A stretch of 64,000 bases of DNA from Sphingomonas sp. R647 (GTDB lineage Bacteria; Pseudomonadota; Alphaproteobacteria; Sphingomonadales; Sphingomonadaceae): NCBI RefSeq assembly GCF_020177055.1, contig NZ_JAIQXT010000002.1:584514-648513 (forward strand), written 5' to 3'. Under the pieces are notes generated by a model. The model was not told the DNA's origin. It did no database searches and saw only the letters and a program-made list of their open reading frames with translations. The translations under genes and the position numbers were made by a program. Below are positions 41,003 to 49,674 of the stretch, one piece after another; the first letter of the stretch is position 1; each line of letters opens with the position of its first letter.

Positions 41003-41866
41003 TTAGCGGCCCTGACCCCGGAATTCGCGCAGATAGTCATTGTCCGGCGACAGGATGATCGAGGTCTCGCCCATCGGGTCGCGGCCATTGCCGATGAAGG
41101 TGGTGCGGTAGGACTGCATTGCGCGCCAGAAATCGTAGAATTGCGGATCCTTGTTGAATGCCGCCGCATAGATTTCCGCTGCCTTCGCATCGGCTTCGGC
41201 GCGGATGATCGTCGCGTCCTTCTGGCCGTTCGCGCGGATCGTCGTCGCCTCCTGCTGGCGCGCGGTGGCCATGCGGTTCAGCGCCGATTGCAGCGGGCTG
41301 CCCTCCGGCAGGTTTGCCTGCTTGATACGCACGTCGACGATCTCGACGCCGTACTGGCTGGCGTAACGCTGGAGGCCGGCCTGGATATTGTCCATCACCG
41401 CCGTGCGCTCAGGGCTCAGCAGTGACGCGAAGGTGCGCTTGCCGAGTTCGGCACGCAGGGCCGAACCGAACAGCGGCTGGAGCTGGTCGGCGACGCGGCG
41501 TTCGGTCCCGGCCGTCACCACCATGCGCAGCGGATCGACGACGCGGAAGCGGGCAAAGGCGTCGACCTCGAGCCGCAGCTGATCGGTCGAAAGTACGGGC
41601 TGGTTCTCAAGCTCGATGTCGAGCACGCGCTTGTCGACCCACACGACACGCTGGAGGAACGGGACCTTGACCTGAATCCCGGCGCCGGTGTTGCGGCCGA
41701 ACTGCTCGTTCGGCTGGTATTTGTTGATCGTGCGCACGGGCTGTTCGAGCTGCAGGATCACTGCCTGCTTCGTCTCATCGACGATGAAGACCGTGTTGAA
41801 CAGGACGAACAGCAAGGCGAGGGCGAGCCCGCCGAACAGGACGGGGCGGTTGAGGATGGTGTTCAC
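41003..41866 (-). CDS. hflC: HflC, modulator of FtsH protease
   Basis: A 287-residue band 7/SPFH protein with an N-terminal membrane anchor (RPVLFGGLALALLFVLFNTVFIV quoted in part: GGLALALLFVLFN) and the SPFH core (VDETKQAVILQLEQPVR, DIELENQPVLSTDQ, IRAEADAKAAEIYAAA). With HflK it forms a large membrane cage around FtsH. The start overlaps the hflK stop by 4 bp. Confidence 0.96.
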   Translation of the reverse strand: MNTILNRPVLFGGLALALLFVLFNTVFIVDETKQAVILQLEQPVRTINKYQPNEQFGRNTGAGIQVKVPFLQRVVWVDKRVLDIELENQPVLSTDQLRLEVDAFARFRVVDPLRMVVTAGTERRVADQLQPLFGSALRAELGKRTFASLLSPERTAVMDNIQAGLQRYASQYGVEIVDVRIKQANLPEGSPLQSALNRMATARQQEATTIRANGQKDATIIRAEADAKAAEIYAAAFNKDPQFYDFWRAMQSYRTTFIGNGRDPMGETSIILSPDNDYLREFRGQGR

Positions 41867-43050
41867 TGTGCGCCTCCCTGCTGCTGCGCCGGCTGGGCCG
41901 GTTGTGCCGGTTGTGCCGGTTGTGCCGCCTGACCTTGCTGGACCTGCGGTTGCACGGGGTTACCGCGCGCTGCCGGGAGCGGAAGATACGGCGTCACGCC
42001 GCGCGTCTCGACCACGGTCTTGTTCGACTTGGCCAGCACCGCTTCCATGGTCTCGTAATAGAGACGGCGGCGGGTAACTTCGGGGGCGAGCCTGTACTGT
42101 TCGTAGATCTTGTCGAACTCGGTCGCCGCACCCTGGGCGCCGGCGAGCACCTGCTGCGCATAGGCGCGAGCCTGGTTGCGGTCGCCCTCTGCCGCCTGTT
42201 GCGCGGCGGTGACCTGCTTGAAGGCTTCGTCCACGGCCGCTGGAGCAGAGGCGTTCTTGATCGACACGCCGCGCACCCGCACGCCCGAATTATATTCGTC
42301 GAGGATCGCCTGCATCGTCTGCTGCACGCGCGCCTCGATCACGGTGCGGCCCGGGCCGATCGCGTCATTGAGGGTGACGCCTGCGACCGCGGCACGCATC
42401 GCGCTTTCCGCCGTCGCGCGCACCGTCGTGGTAGGCTCGGCGATCTGGAAGACGAAATCTTCCGGATTGGCGATGTCCCAGCGCACCGCATAAGCGAGAT
42501 CGACGATATTCTGATCCTGGGTCAGCATCAAATTCTCGCCGCTACCCTGCGGGAAGTCCTCGTTGGTGATCTTCTGGACGTTGACCTTCTCAACCGTCGC
42601 GATCGGGGCGGGCAGGGTCATGCCGATGCCCGGCTCCATGGTGTAGGCATAGCGGCCGAGCAGCTTGACCACGCCGCGCTGTTCGGGGGTGATGACATGG
42701 ACGCTGGTAAAGGCGATCCAGGCGAGTACCAGCAGGCCGGTTGCGATCAGTACGACCGGGCGGCTGGGCATGCCAGTGGGCAGCCCGCCGCGACCACCGC
42801 CGCCGCCGCTTCCCCCGCCGCCCTTGCGGGCGCGCTTTAGGAAATCGTCGAGGCTGCTGACGTTCGATTTGCCGCCGCGTTTGCCCTCGGGCGGAAACGC
42901 CCAGGGGTTGCGCGGCCCGCCGCTATCGCCCCCCGCGCCGTCGCCGCCGCTCTTGTCGCCGCTGCCGCCGCCCCAGGGGCCCTTGTTTTCGTTCCACAGC
43001 GCGCCGCCAAATCCGGTAGCGCGCGCGATCCAGCCATTCAGTCTCGCCAT
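41863..43050 (-). CDS. hflK: HflK, modulator of FtsH protease
   Basis: A 395-residue partner of HflC. It has the typical glycine-rich N-terminus (NENKGPWGGGSGDKSGGDG), one transmembrane segment (VVLIATGLLVLAWIAF), the SPFH domain (VHVITPEQRGVVKLLGRY), and a C-terminal helical region ending in a proline/alanine/glutamine repeat (PAQ repeated four to five times) encoded by a 9-bp tandem repeat at about 41889-41924. It diverges from mrp with about 70 bp between starts. Confidence 0.96.
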   Translation of the reverse strand: MARLNGWIARATGFGGALWNENKGPWGGGSGDKSGGDGAGGDSGGPRNPWAFPPEGKRGGKSNVSSLDDFLKRARKGGGGSGGGGGRGGLPTGMPSRPVVLIATGLLVLAWIAFTSVHVITPEQRGVVKLLGRYAYTMEPGIGMTLPAPIATVEKVNVQKITNEDFPQGSGENLMLTQDQNIVDLAYAVRWDIANPEDFVFQIAEPTTTVRATAESAMRAAVAGVTLNDAIGPGRTVIEARVQQTMQAILDEYNSGVRVRGVSIKNASAPAAVDEAFKQVTAAQQAAEGDRNQARAYAQQVLAGAQGAATEFDKIYEQYRLAPEVTRRRLYYETMEAVLAKSNKTVVETRGVTPYLPLPAARGNPVQPQVQQGQAAQPAQPAQPAQPAQQQGGAQ

Positions 43051-43121
43051 GTCTGTCTTTATAGGGACCGCGCGGCGGATTTACAGTGGCAGTGATCGAA
43101 ACCCGTCCTATGTCGCGCGGC

Positions 43122-44084
43122 ATGACCGATCAAACCGAACTTCAGGCGATCCTTGCCCCCATCGCCGCCGGACGCGCCACCGTGCGGGTGGAGGGCGCGC
43201 GCGCCAGCATCATCCTCGACGTGACCGGACTGCCGGAAGGGGCGCAGGACGCGCTGGAGGCCGATTTGCGCGCAGCTGCCAGCGTGCCGGGAATCGACGA
43301 GGTGCGAATCGCACGGACGGCGCAGCGGGTGACCCGCCGGCTGATTGCGGTGGCGAGCGGGAAGGGAGGGGTGGGCAAGTCCACCGTTTCGGCCAATCTC
43401 GCCATCGCGCTGGCGCGGGCGGGGCGGAAGGTCGGGCTGGTCGATGCCGATATCTATGGCCCCTCGCAGCCCAAGCTGATGGGCGTCGAGGGGCGCAAGC
43501 CGGTTGCCCACGACAAGAAGCTGGTTCCGCTCGCCACCGCCTATGGCGTGCCGATGCTGTCGATGGGCGGGCTGGTCGAGGAGGGGCAGGCGATCGCCTG
43601 GCGCGGGCCGATGGCGGCGGGCGCGCTGACCCAGCTGGTCGATGCGAACTGGGGTGCGGCGGATACGTTGGTGCTCGACCTGCCGCCCGGCACTGGCGAC
43701 GTGCAGCTGACGATGATCCAGAAGCATCGCCCGACCGGCGCGGTGATCGTGTCGACGCCGCAGGATCTGGCGCTGATCGACGCGACGCGGGCGATCGACC
43801 TGTTTGCCAAGGCGGGTATCCCGGTGATCGGGATTGTCGAGAATATGGCGGGTTATGCCTGCCCGCATTGCGGCGAGGTGTCGGACCCGTTCGGGCGGGG
43901 CGGGGCCGAGGCGGCGGCGGAGCGGCTGGGCGTGCCGTTCCTTGGGCGCATCCCGCTCGATATCGCGATTCGCACGGCTTCGGACGCAGGCACGCCCCCC
44001 GCTGCCGGGAACGGGGTCGAGGGCGCGGCGTTTGCTGAGGTGGCCGGGAAGGTGAATGCCTGGCTGGACACCCAGAAAGGCTGA
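43122..44084 (+). CDS. mrp: Mrp/NBP35 family iron-sulfur cluster carrier ATPase
   Basis: About 320 residues from ATG 43122; ATG 43110 and GTG 43086 are also in frame. An N-terminal MIP18/DUF59-like region is followed by a deviant Walker A (VASGKGGVGKSTVSANL), VGLVDADIYGPSQPKLMG, LVLDLPPGTGDVQLT, and the CxxC in AGYACPHCGEVSDPFG that binds the bridging cluster. It delivers Fe-S clusters to apo-enzymes. The Fe-S photolyase, radical SAM RlmN and other clients are elsewhere in the window, but no direct link is shown. Confidence 0.95.
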   Translation: MTDQTELQAILAPIAAGRATVRVEGARASIILDVTGLPEGAQDALEADLRAAASVPGIDEVRIARTAQRVTRRLIAVASGKGGVGKSTVSANLAIALARAGRKVGLVDADIYGPSQPKLMGVEGRKPVAHDKKLVPLATAYGVPMLSMGGLVEEGQAIAWRGPMAAGALTQLVDANWGAADTLVLDLPPGTGDVQLTMIQKHRPTGAVIVSTPQDLALIDATRAIDLFAKAGIPVIGIVENMAGYACPHCGEVSDPFGRGGAEAAAERLGVPFLGRIPLDIAIRTASDAGTPPAAGNGVEGAAFAEVAGKVNAWLDTQKG

Positions 44085-44087
44085 ACC

Positions 44088-44528
44088 ATGCCGATGACCG
44101 ACGATGCCGACATCAAGGCGCTGCTGGAAGGCGCGCGGACGATTGCGTTGGTCGGGGCGAGCGACCGGCCCGATCGTCCGAGCTATCGGGTGATGGCGAT
44201 GCTGCAGGACCATGGCTATCGCGTTATCCCGGTCAATCCGCAGATCACCGGTGAGCATCTGCATGGGGAGTTCGTGTTCCGCGAGCTCGCCCAGATCGGC
44301 GAGCCGATCGACATTGTCGACATCTTCCGGCGGCCGATTGCTGCTGGCGAGGCGGTGGATGAGGCGATTGCGGTCGGGGCCAAGGCGGTGTGGATGCAGC
44401 TTGGCGTGGTCAATGACGAGGCCGCTGCGCGGGCCGAGGCGGCGGGGCTGAAGGTGGTGATGGACCGCTGCCCGGCGATCGAGATTCCGCGGCTAGGCGT
44501 TTCCAAGATCGCGCAGGGTGCCGACTAG
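44088..44528 (+). CDS. CoA-binding protein (YccU-like)
   Basis: A 146-residue Rossmann-fold protein of the CoA-binding domain type: ARTIALVGASDRPDRPSYRVM at the start, GYRVIPVNPQI, VDIFRRP, KAVWMQLGVVNDEAA and VMDRCPAIE. It begins 3 bp after mrp (ATG 44094 is a second option), so it is co-translated. Its last 36 bp overlap the 3' end of the converging kynureninase-like gene. Role unknown beyond likely CoA binding. Confidence 0.9.
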   Translation: MPMTDDADIKALLEGARTIALVGASDRPDRPSYRVMAMLQDHGYRVIPVNPQITGEHLHGEFVFRELAQIGEPIDIVDIFRRPIAAGEAVDEAIAVGAKAVWMQLGVVNDEAAARAEAAGLKVVMDRCPAIEIPRLGVSKIAQGAD

Positions 44529-45647
44529 CCGCTCGACGTCGCGGGCGTCGTGGTAGAGGCCAAAGCCGATCCGCAGCACATCGCCGCGGACGTCGGTAAT
44601 GATGTCCTGCTCCATCAGCGCTTCTTTCCAGGCCGGGGCTTGCGGTGAACGCAGGGCGAGGAAACGGGCGCGCGGGTCGCTGCCAGGGTTGAGCAATTCC
44701 GCGTCGGCGAGCGCTGTTTCGGGCAGGGCGGCCAGCAGCTGGTCTCGCAGCGGCGTGACGTGCGCGTTGATCGCGGCGGTGGTCAGCCCTTCTTCGGCGA
44801 GCATGTCGCGGATGGCAACAAATCGGTAGATTCCGCTGGGGTCGAAGGTCGATCCCATGAAGCGCATTGCATCGGCGGCATAGCCGATTTGGCCCGGCGG
44901 CGGTGCTTCCAGATCGGCGAACTCGGCGTACCAGCCGGTGATTTCGGGGCGCGGGCCGAAGCCGGGCGGGCAGTGGAGAAAGGCGACGCCTTCGCCCGCC
45001 ATGGCGTATTTATAACCGCCGGCGGTGTAGAAGATGCGGTCGGCGACCGCCGACAGGTCGGTCTCCATCGCCATGAAGCCGTGATAGCCGTCGACCACCA
45101 CCCATGGACCGTCGGGCCGGGCGAGCGCGGCGAGGTCGGCGATGGCCCCGAACACCGCTCCGGTTTCGAACATCACCTGGCTGACGAAGGTCAGGTCGTG
45201 GTTCCCGCCACGCGCCGCGGCGAGGAAGCGGGCGTCGAAGTCGGCACCGCGCGCCACCGTGTCGAGCGTGATCCGGCCGCTTTCGATCCAGCGCTGGGCC
45301 TGACGGCGGAAACTGTGAAACTCGCCGTCGCTGGCGAGGATGCGCAAGGGGCGCTCGCTGCGGGCAGAGACGATGCGCAGGATCAGGTCGTGGGTGTTGC
45401 CTGCGAAGGTCACCGACGACGGGTCGGGCAGTGCCAGTTCGGCGGCGACATGGGCCTGCGCGGCGGGCCAGATCTCGCCCATCACCCGGTCCCATTTGCG
45501 GTCGGCGAGCCGCGCGGCGTCCTGCCATGCCGCCTGATGGCCGACGAACGATGCGTCGGGCCAGAGGTGATGGCTGTGCGCGGCGAAGTGCAGCCGGTCC
45601 GGGGCTGCGGCGAGCGAGCGCTGAAAGAGGTGCTTGTAGCTCGTCAC
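44493..45647 (-). CDS. Kynureninase-like class V PLP enzyme
   Basis: About 384 residues from GTG 45647, which overlaps the tryptophan dioxygenase stop by 4 bp (GTGA). It is a fold type I, class V aminotransferase-like protein: VVVDGYHGFMAM for the cofactor Asp region and FYTAGGYKYAMAGEGVAFLH with the Schiff-base Lys. The start HFAAHSHHLWPDAS corresponds to the entry loop of kynureninases but the sequence is divergent. Coupling to kynA makes cleavage of kynurenine to anthranilate likely. The gene symbol kynU is withheld because similarity by eye is not decisive. Confidence 0.82.
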   Translation of the reverse strand: MTSYKHLFQRSLAAAPDRLHFAAHSHHLWPDASFVGHQAAWQDAARLADRKWDRVMGEIWPAAQAHVAAELALPDPSSVTFAGNTHDLILRIVSARSERPLRILASDGEFHSFRRQAQRWIESGRITLDTVARGADFDARFLAAARGGNHDLTFVSQVMFETGAVFGAIADLAALARPDGPWVVVDGYHGFMAMETDLSAVADRIFYTAGGYKYAMAGEGVAFLHCPPGFGPRPEITGWYAEFADLEAPPPGQIGYAADAMRFMGSTFDPSGIYRFVAIRDMLAEEGLTTAAINAHVTPLRDQLLAALPETALADAELLNPGSDPRARFLALRSPQAPAWKEALMEQDIITDVRGDVLRIGFGLYHDARDVERLVGTLRDLGNA

Positions 45648-46408
45648 AGCAGCGTTCTCAGCGTCCAGAGTTCGGGGAAGGCGCGCTTGGTCAGCGTGGA
45701 CTGGAGGTAGGACGCGCCGGGCGTGCCGCCGGTGCCGGGCTTCATGCCGATCACGCGGGTGACGGTCAGCACATGCTTGTGCCGCCAGGTCGCGAGCGCG
45801 TCGTCGATATCGACCAGCTTTTCGGCGAGCTGGTACAGCTCCCAATGCGTGCCCGGCTCGCGATAGACCTTGGCCCAGGCGGCCTCGACCTGTGGATCGG
45901 CCTCATAAGGCTTGGCCCAGTCGCGGTTCAGCGCGGCTTCGGGCAGGTCGAACCCGGCGCGGGCGAGCGCGGCATTGGCTTCGTCCCACAGGCTTGGGTT
46001 TGCGCCATAAAGCTCGGTCAGCGGCCCCGGAACCCCGCCACCGCGTAGCCCCAGCATCGTTTCGACCGCGCGGAACTGGTCCGACTGGAACCCGCTGCTC
46101 GATCCCAGCACGTCGCGGAAGCGGGTGTAATCGCTCGGCGTCATCGTGGTCAGGATTTCCCAAGACAGCGTCATCACCGCCTGAATCCGGCTGACCCGCG
46201 CAAGGCCCTTATACGCCTCGACCAGCCGGTCGCCGCGGACGAGGTCGAGCGCGACCTCAAGCTCGGCGATCATCTGCTTGAGCCAGAGTTCCTTGGTCTG
46301 GTGGATGACGATGAACAGCAGCTCGTCATGCTCGTCCGAAATCGGATGCTGCGCGGTCAGCAACTGGTCGAGCGCGAGGTAGCGCCCATAGGTCATCGGT
46401 TCGGTCAT
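45644..46408 (-). CDS. kynA: Tryptophan 2,3-dioxygenase
   Basis: A 254-residue heme enzyme that opens the indole ring of tryptophan to N-formylkynurenine. Diagnostic segments: MTYGRYLALDQLLTAQ, DELLFIVIHQTKELWLKQM, SSGFQSDQFRAVE, and the heme-ligand His in TWRHKHVLTVTRVIGMKPGTGG (in parts: WRHKHVLTVTRVIG, KPGTGG). It is the first gene of a two-gene kynurenine unit; a kynurenine formamidase gene is not in the window. The 157-bp leader contains a 9-bp inverted repeat. Confidence 0.96.
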   Translation of the reverse strand: MTEPMTYGRYLALDQLLTAQHPISDEHDELLFIVIHQTKELWLKQMIAELEVALDLVRGDRLVEAYKGLARVSRIQAVMTLSWEILTTMTPSDYTRFRDVLGSSSGFQSDQFRAVETMLGLRGGGVPGPLTELYGANPSLWDEANAALARAGFDLPEAALNRDWAKPYEADPQVEAAWAKVYREPGTHWELYQLAEKLVDIDDALATWRHKHVLTVTRVIGMKPGTGGTPGASYLQSTLTKRAFPELWTLRTLL

Positions 46409-46499
46409 GCCGGTGTCCCTGCGGCAAAACTGACGACAATGCTGACAAAAAATGCGTGTGTACGGGAGGTGTGAGCCGGGGCGGGGGCAGGGGTTGGTC

Positions 46500-46529
46500 G
46501 CATGCGATACGGGTTAGCGCATCGCATGC
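46500..46529. repeat. Inverted repeat between dapD and kynA
   Basis: GCATGCGAT - 12 nt - ATCGCATGC, a perfect 9-bp dyad 37 bp past dapD and about 90 bp before kynA. No T-run follows, so it may be an operator for kynA or a weak terminator of dapD. Confidence 0.45.
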
Positions 46530-46565
46530 CTTGTAGGAAAACCGTTTCTGCGCCCCGCGCGCCGT

Positions 46566-47369
46566 TTAATCCCGCAGCAGTTCGTTGATCCCGGTCTTGC
46601 TGCGGGTCTGGGCGTCGACGGTCTTGACGATCACGGCGCAGTAGAGGCCCGGGCCGCCGTCCTTGCCGGGGAGGGTGCCGGGGACCACCACGGCATAGGG
46701 GGGCACTTCGCCGCGATAGATGTGGCCGGTGGCGCGGTCGACGATCTTGGTGCTCGCGCCCAAATAGACGCCCATCGAGAGGACCGCGCCCTCGCCGACG
46801 CGGACGCCTTCGGCCACTTCGGCGCGGGCGCCGATGAAGGCGCCGTCACCGATGATCACCGGATCGGCCTGAAGCGGTTCGAGCACGCCGCCGATGCCGA
46901 CACCGCCGGACAGGTGGACGTTCTTGCCGATCTGCGCGCAGCTGCCGACGGTGGCCCAGGTATCGACCATCGTGCCTTCACCGACGAACGCGCCGATATT
47001 CACGAAGCTGGGCATCAGCACGACGTTGCGGCCGATATGCGCGCCGTGGCGCACCACGCTGCCCGGAACCTGACGGAAGCCTGCCTGCCGGAAGCGCGCG
47101 TCGTCCCAGCCCGCAGTCTTGAGCGGCACCTTGTCGAAGCCGCCATGGCCGACCGCATTGTCGTTGATGCGGAAGGAGAGGAGCACGGCTTTCTTGAGCC
47201 ACTGATTGACCTGCCAGCCGCCGTCGACCGGCTCGGCGACGCGCGCGGCACCGCTGTCGAGCAGGTTCAGCGCCTCGGCCACTGCCTCCCGCACCGCGCC
47301 GGTGGTGGCGAGCGAGATGTTGGCGCGGTCTTCCCAGGCGGCGTCGATCGTGGCGGCGAGGTCGGTCAT
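46566..47369 (-). CDS. dapD: 2,3,4,5-tetrahydropyridine-2,6-dicarboxylate N-succinyltransferase
   Basis: A 267-residue hexapeptide-repeat acyltransferase of the succinylase branch of lysine/diaminopimelate synthesis. The left-handed beta-helix is visible in [39 protein letters not shown] and [18 protein letters not shown] 47369 has AGGAG 5 nt upstream and overlaps the stop of the upstream HAD gene by 4 bp. The length is normal. Confidence 0.97.
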   Translation of the reverse strand: MTDLAATIDAAWEDRANISLATTGAVREAVAEALNLLDSGAARVAEPVDGGWQVNQWLKKAVLLSFRINDNAVGHGGFDKVPLKTAGWDDARFRQAGFRQVPGSVVRHGAHIGRNVVLMPSFVNIGAFVGEGTMVDTWATVGSCAQIGKNVHLSGGVGIGGVLEPLQADPVIIGDGAFIGARAEVAEGVRVGEGAVLSMGVYLGASTKIVDRATGHIYRGEVPPYAVVVPGTLPGKDGGPGLYCAVIVKTVDAQTRSKTGINELLRD

Positions 47370-48031
47370 GGATGCTCCTGAATGGTTTCGAGCCAGTGGC
47401 AAATGTCGTGGGTGATATGGTCGATGAAGCTGCGGTCGGCGTCAGGCGCCTGTTCGGAGCCATTATCGACCCAGACGGTGGTCATGCCGATCGCCTTCGC
47501 CGGCGCGAGGTTGCGCGCCATGTCCTCGACGAACAGCGCGCGCTTCGGATCGATGCGATAGGCTTCGCAGACGCTGGCATAGGCGTGCGGGTGCGGCTTG
47601 GGGTGGTAGCTGCTGGCGTGGACGTCGTGGATCGCCTCGAAATGCTCACGGATGCCAAGCCGGTCGAGCACCTTTTGCGCATAGGGCGCGTCGGCATTGG
47701 TGAAGACCAGCTTGCGCCCCGGCAGCTTCGCAATCGCGGCGGCGAGCGGGGCGTTGTGTTCGAGGATGTCGATCTCGATGTCGTGGACGTCGGCGAGGTA
47801 CTCGTATGGGTCGACGCCATGATCGGCCATCAGCCCGGCGAGCGTGGTGCCGTGGCTGATAAAATAGTCCTTTTGCACGCGGTGCGCGGCGTCGGGATCG
47901 AGGTTTAGCAGCCGCGCGACATAGGCGCCGATGCGCGCGTTCATCTGCGGAAACAGGTCGGTGCTGCCCGGATAGAGCGTGTTGTCGAGGTCGAACAACC
48001 AGGCGTCGATATGGGCGAGGTCGGGGCGCAT
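47366..48031 (-). CDS. HAD family pyrimidine 5'-nucleotidase
   Basis: A 221-residue HAD hydrolase of the SDT1/pyrimidine 5'-nucleotidase type. Motif I is [13 protein letters not shown] near residue 12, motif II is in [16 protein letters not shown], and the terminal acidic motif is [19 protein letters not shown]. It removes phosphate from pyrimidine nucleotides or similar. It is translated just before dapD in an overlapping frame, an arrangement common in alphaproteobacteria. Upstream lies a long composite inverted repeat. Confidence 0.9.
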   Translation of the reverse strand: MRPDLAHIDAWLFDLDNTLYPGSTDLFPQMNARIGAYVARLLNLDPDAAHRVQKDYFISHGTTLAGLMADHGVDPYEYLADVHDIEIDILEHNAPLAAAIAKLPGRKLVFTNADAPYAQKVLDRLGIREHFEAIHDVHASSYHPKPHPHAYASVCEAYRIDPKRALFVEDMARNLAPAKAIGMTTVWVDNGSEQAPDADRSFIDHITHDICHWLETIQEHP

Positions 48032-48091
48032 GGCGGGGCGTTTAGGGGGGATGGGGGCGGAGGGGAAGGATGGGATTTGTTGGGGCGTTTA

Positions 48092-48227
48092 AATCCTCCC
48101 CGGAACGGGGAGGTGGCAGCGCGCAGCGCTGACGGAGGGGGCTCGAGGCACTGGATTCCTTTGCCTCGGGGCCCCTCCACCACGCCGCTTCGCGTCGCGG
48201 TTCCCCTCCCCGTTCCGGGGAGGAATT
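48092..48227. repeat. Composite inverted-repeat element, copy A
   Basis: About 136 bp with outer arms AATCCTCCCCGGAACGGGGA and its reverse complement at the far end, and inner arms around GAGGCA / TGCCTC. Each outer arm is itself a small hairpin (CTCCCCGGAACGGGGAG). The same architecture occurs at 56714-56846. It fills most of the 260-bp gap between divergent genes. No ORF, so it is probably a REP/MITE-like dispersed element. Confidence 0.9.
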
Positions 48228-48291
48228 GGTTGGCGTAGCTGAAGTCCATCTTGAGTAGCAAAACGCAACTGGCATTCCCATCTCTGTGGCT

Positions 48292-49287
48292 ATGACAGCC
48301 TATTCCCTGCTCGACCTCGTCCCCATCCTTCAGGGCGGAACCGCCAGCCAGTCCTTTGCCGCCGCCGCCGATCTGGCGCGGCATGCGGAAAGCGAGGGGT
48401 TTTCGCGCTATTGGGTGGCCGAGCATCACGGCATGGCGGGGATTGCGAGCGCGGCGACGGCGGTGGTGATCGCGCATGTCGGCGCGGCGACATCGACCAT
48501 CCGCGTCGGCGCGGGCGGGATCATGCTGCCCAACCATGCACCTTTGGTGATCGCCGAACAGTTCGGCACGCTCGACGCGCTGTTTCCGGGGCGGATCGAC
48601 CTGGGGCTGGGGCGTGCGCCGGGGAGCGACATGACCGTGGCGCGGGCGCTGCGCCGTACGCTGGAGAGCAGCCCGGACGGGTTCCCGCGCGATGTGATGG
48701 AGCTGCAGAGCTACTTCGCCGATGACGGCCAGACCGGCATTCGCGCTGTGCCGGGTGGTGGTGCGAAGCCCGAATTGTGGATTTTGGGGTCGAGCCTGTA
48801 TGGCGCGCAGCTCGCCGCGGCGCTGGGGTTGCCCTATGCGTTCGCGTCGCACTTTGCGCCGGGTGCGCTGGATGAGGCGCTGGAGGTATATCGCCGCCAG
48901 TTCCGCCCTTCGGCGGTGCTCGACCAGCCCTATGCGATGGCGGGGTTCAATGTCTTTGCCGCAGACACGGATGCGGAGGCGGAGCTGCTCGCCAGTTCGA
49001 TGCAGCAGGCGTTTGTCGCACTGCGCACTACCGGGACCGGCGTGCCGCTGCCGCCGCCAGTGCCGGGGTACCGCGACGGCCTGCCGCCCCAGGCGCGGGC
49101 AATGCTCGACCATGTGCTGGAATGCACCTCGATTGGCGGGCCGGACGCGATCCGCGCGGGGCTCAAGGGCTTTATCGCGCGGACCGGGGTGGATGAGGTG
49201 ATGCTGACCAGTTCGATCTTTGACCCTGAGGCGCGCAAGAAAAGCATCGCGATCGCCGCCGCCGCGATGCGCCATCTGGCCGCCTGA
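48292..49287 (+). CDS. LLM class flavin-dependent oxidoreductase
   Basis: A 331-residue luciferase-like monooxygenase, single-subunit group (YhbW/MsnO8-like). Seen: [71 protein letters not shown], and the C-terminal [14 protein letters not shown]. It probably uses reduced FMN to oxidise an unknown substrate. ATG 48292 is preferred to GTG 48286; no strong ribosome site is visible for either. Confidence 0.93.
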   Translation: MTAYSLLDLVPILQGGTASQSFAAAADLARHAESEGFSRYWVAEHHGMAGIASAATAVVIAHVGAATSTIRVGAGGIMLPNHAPLVIAEQFGTLDALFPGRIDLGLGRAPGSDMTVARALRRTLESSPDGFPRDVMELQSYFADDGQTGIRAVPGGGAKPELWILGSSLYGAQLAAALGLPYAFASHFAPGALDEALEVYRRQFRPSAVLDQPYAMAGFNVFAADTDAEAELLASSMQQAFVALRTTGTGVPLPPPVPGYRDGLPPQARAMLDHVLECTSIGGPDAIRAGLKGFIARTGVDEVMLTSSIFDPEARKKSIAIAAAAMRHLAA

Positions 49288-49360
49288 ATCCCGCCTGAAT
49301 TGGTCGCCACCACGAAGAGCGGGGGCTGTTCAGGGGGCTGAACGAGGGAGTTGTCGGCAC

Positions 49361-49528
49361 GTGTCCGCATCCAAGCCAGCCATACGGTGCCATCTCGGCA
49401 TCCACCGCCCGCGCCGCCGCGACCGCCCCGGCCGCGGCGAGTTCGAGACGCAGTGCCGCGATTGCGGATGTGATCTGGTGTTGAGCCCGGTGACCGGGCG
49501 GTGGCGGTTTGTCGGCGTGATGGGGTAG
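49361..49528 (+). CDS. Small zinc-ribbon-like hypothetical protein
   Basis: A 55-residue ORF from GTG 49361, with GAGGGAG about 11 nt upstream. The end CRDCGCDLVLSPVTGRWR and an upstream CHLGIHRPRRR resemble half a zinc ribbon plus a basic stretch. It looks like a real small protein by composition, but nothing else supports it. It converges with the histidine kinase gene; a long inverted repeat follows. Confidence 0.5.
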   Translation: MSASKPAIRCHLGIHRPRRRDRPGRGEFETQCRDCGCDLVLSPVTGRWRFVGVMG

Positions 49529-49546
49529 GGCGGCTGGCAATCCTTG

Positions 49547-49656
49547 CCGTCACCCCCGCGAAAGCGGGGGCCCATCTCCCGGACTGTCCGCCCGCCGCGC
49601 CGGTGCAATTTGCCGATCCTGAAGGAGATCGGCCCCCGCTTTCGCGGGGGTGACGG
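49547..49656. repeat. Long inverted repeat between convergent genes
   Basis: Two 33-bp arms, 49547-49579 and 49624-49656, match as inverted repeats with one mismatch and enclose a 44-bp spacer. Each arm contains a smaller hairpin (CCCCCGCGAAAGCGGGGG). This motif type is dispersed in sphingomonad genomes. It could act as a bidirectional terminator. Confidence 0.92.
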
Positions 49657-49674
49657 TTTTGGCTCGTATCGGTC

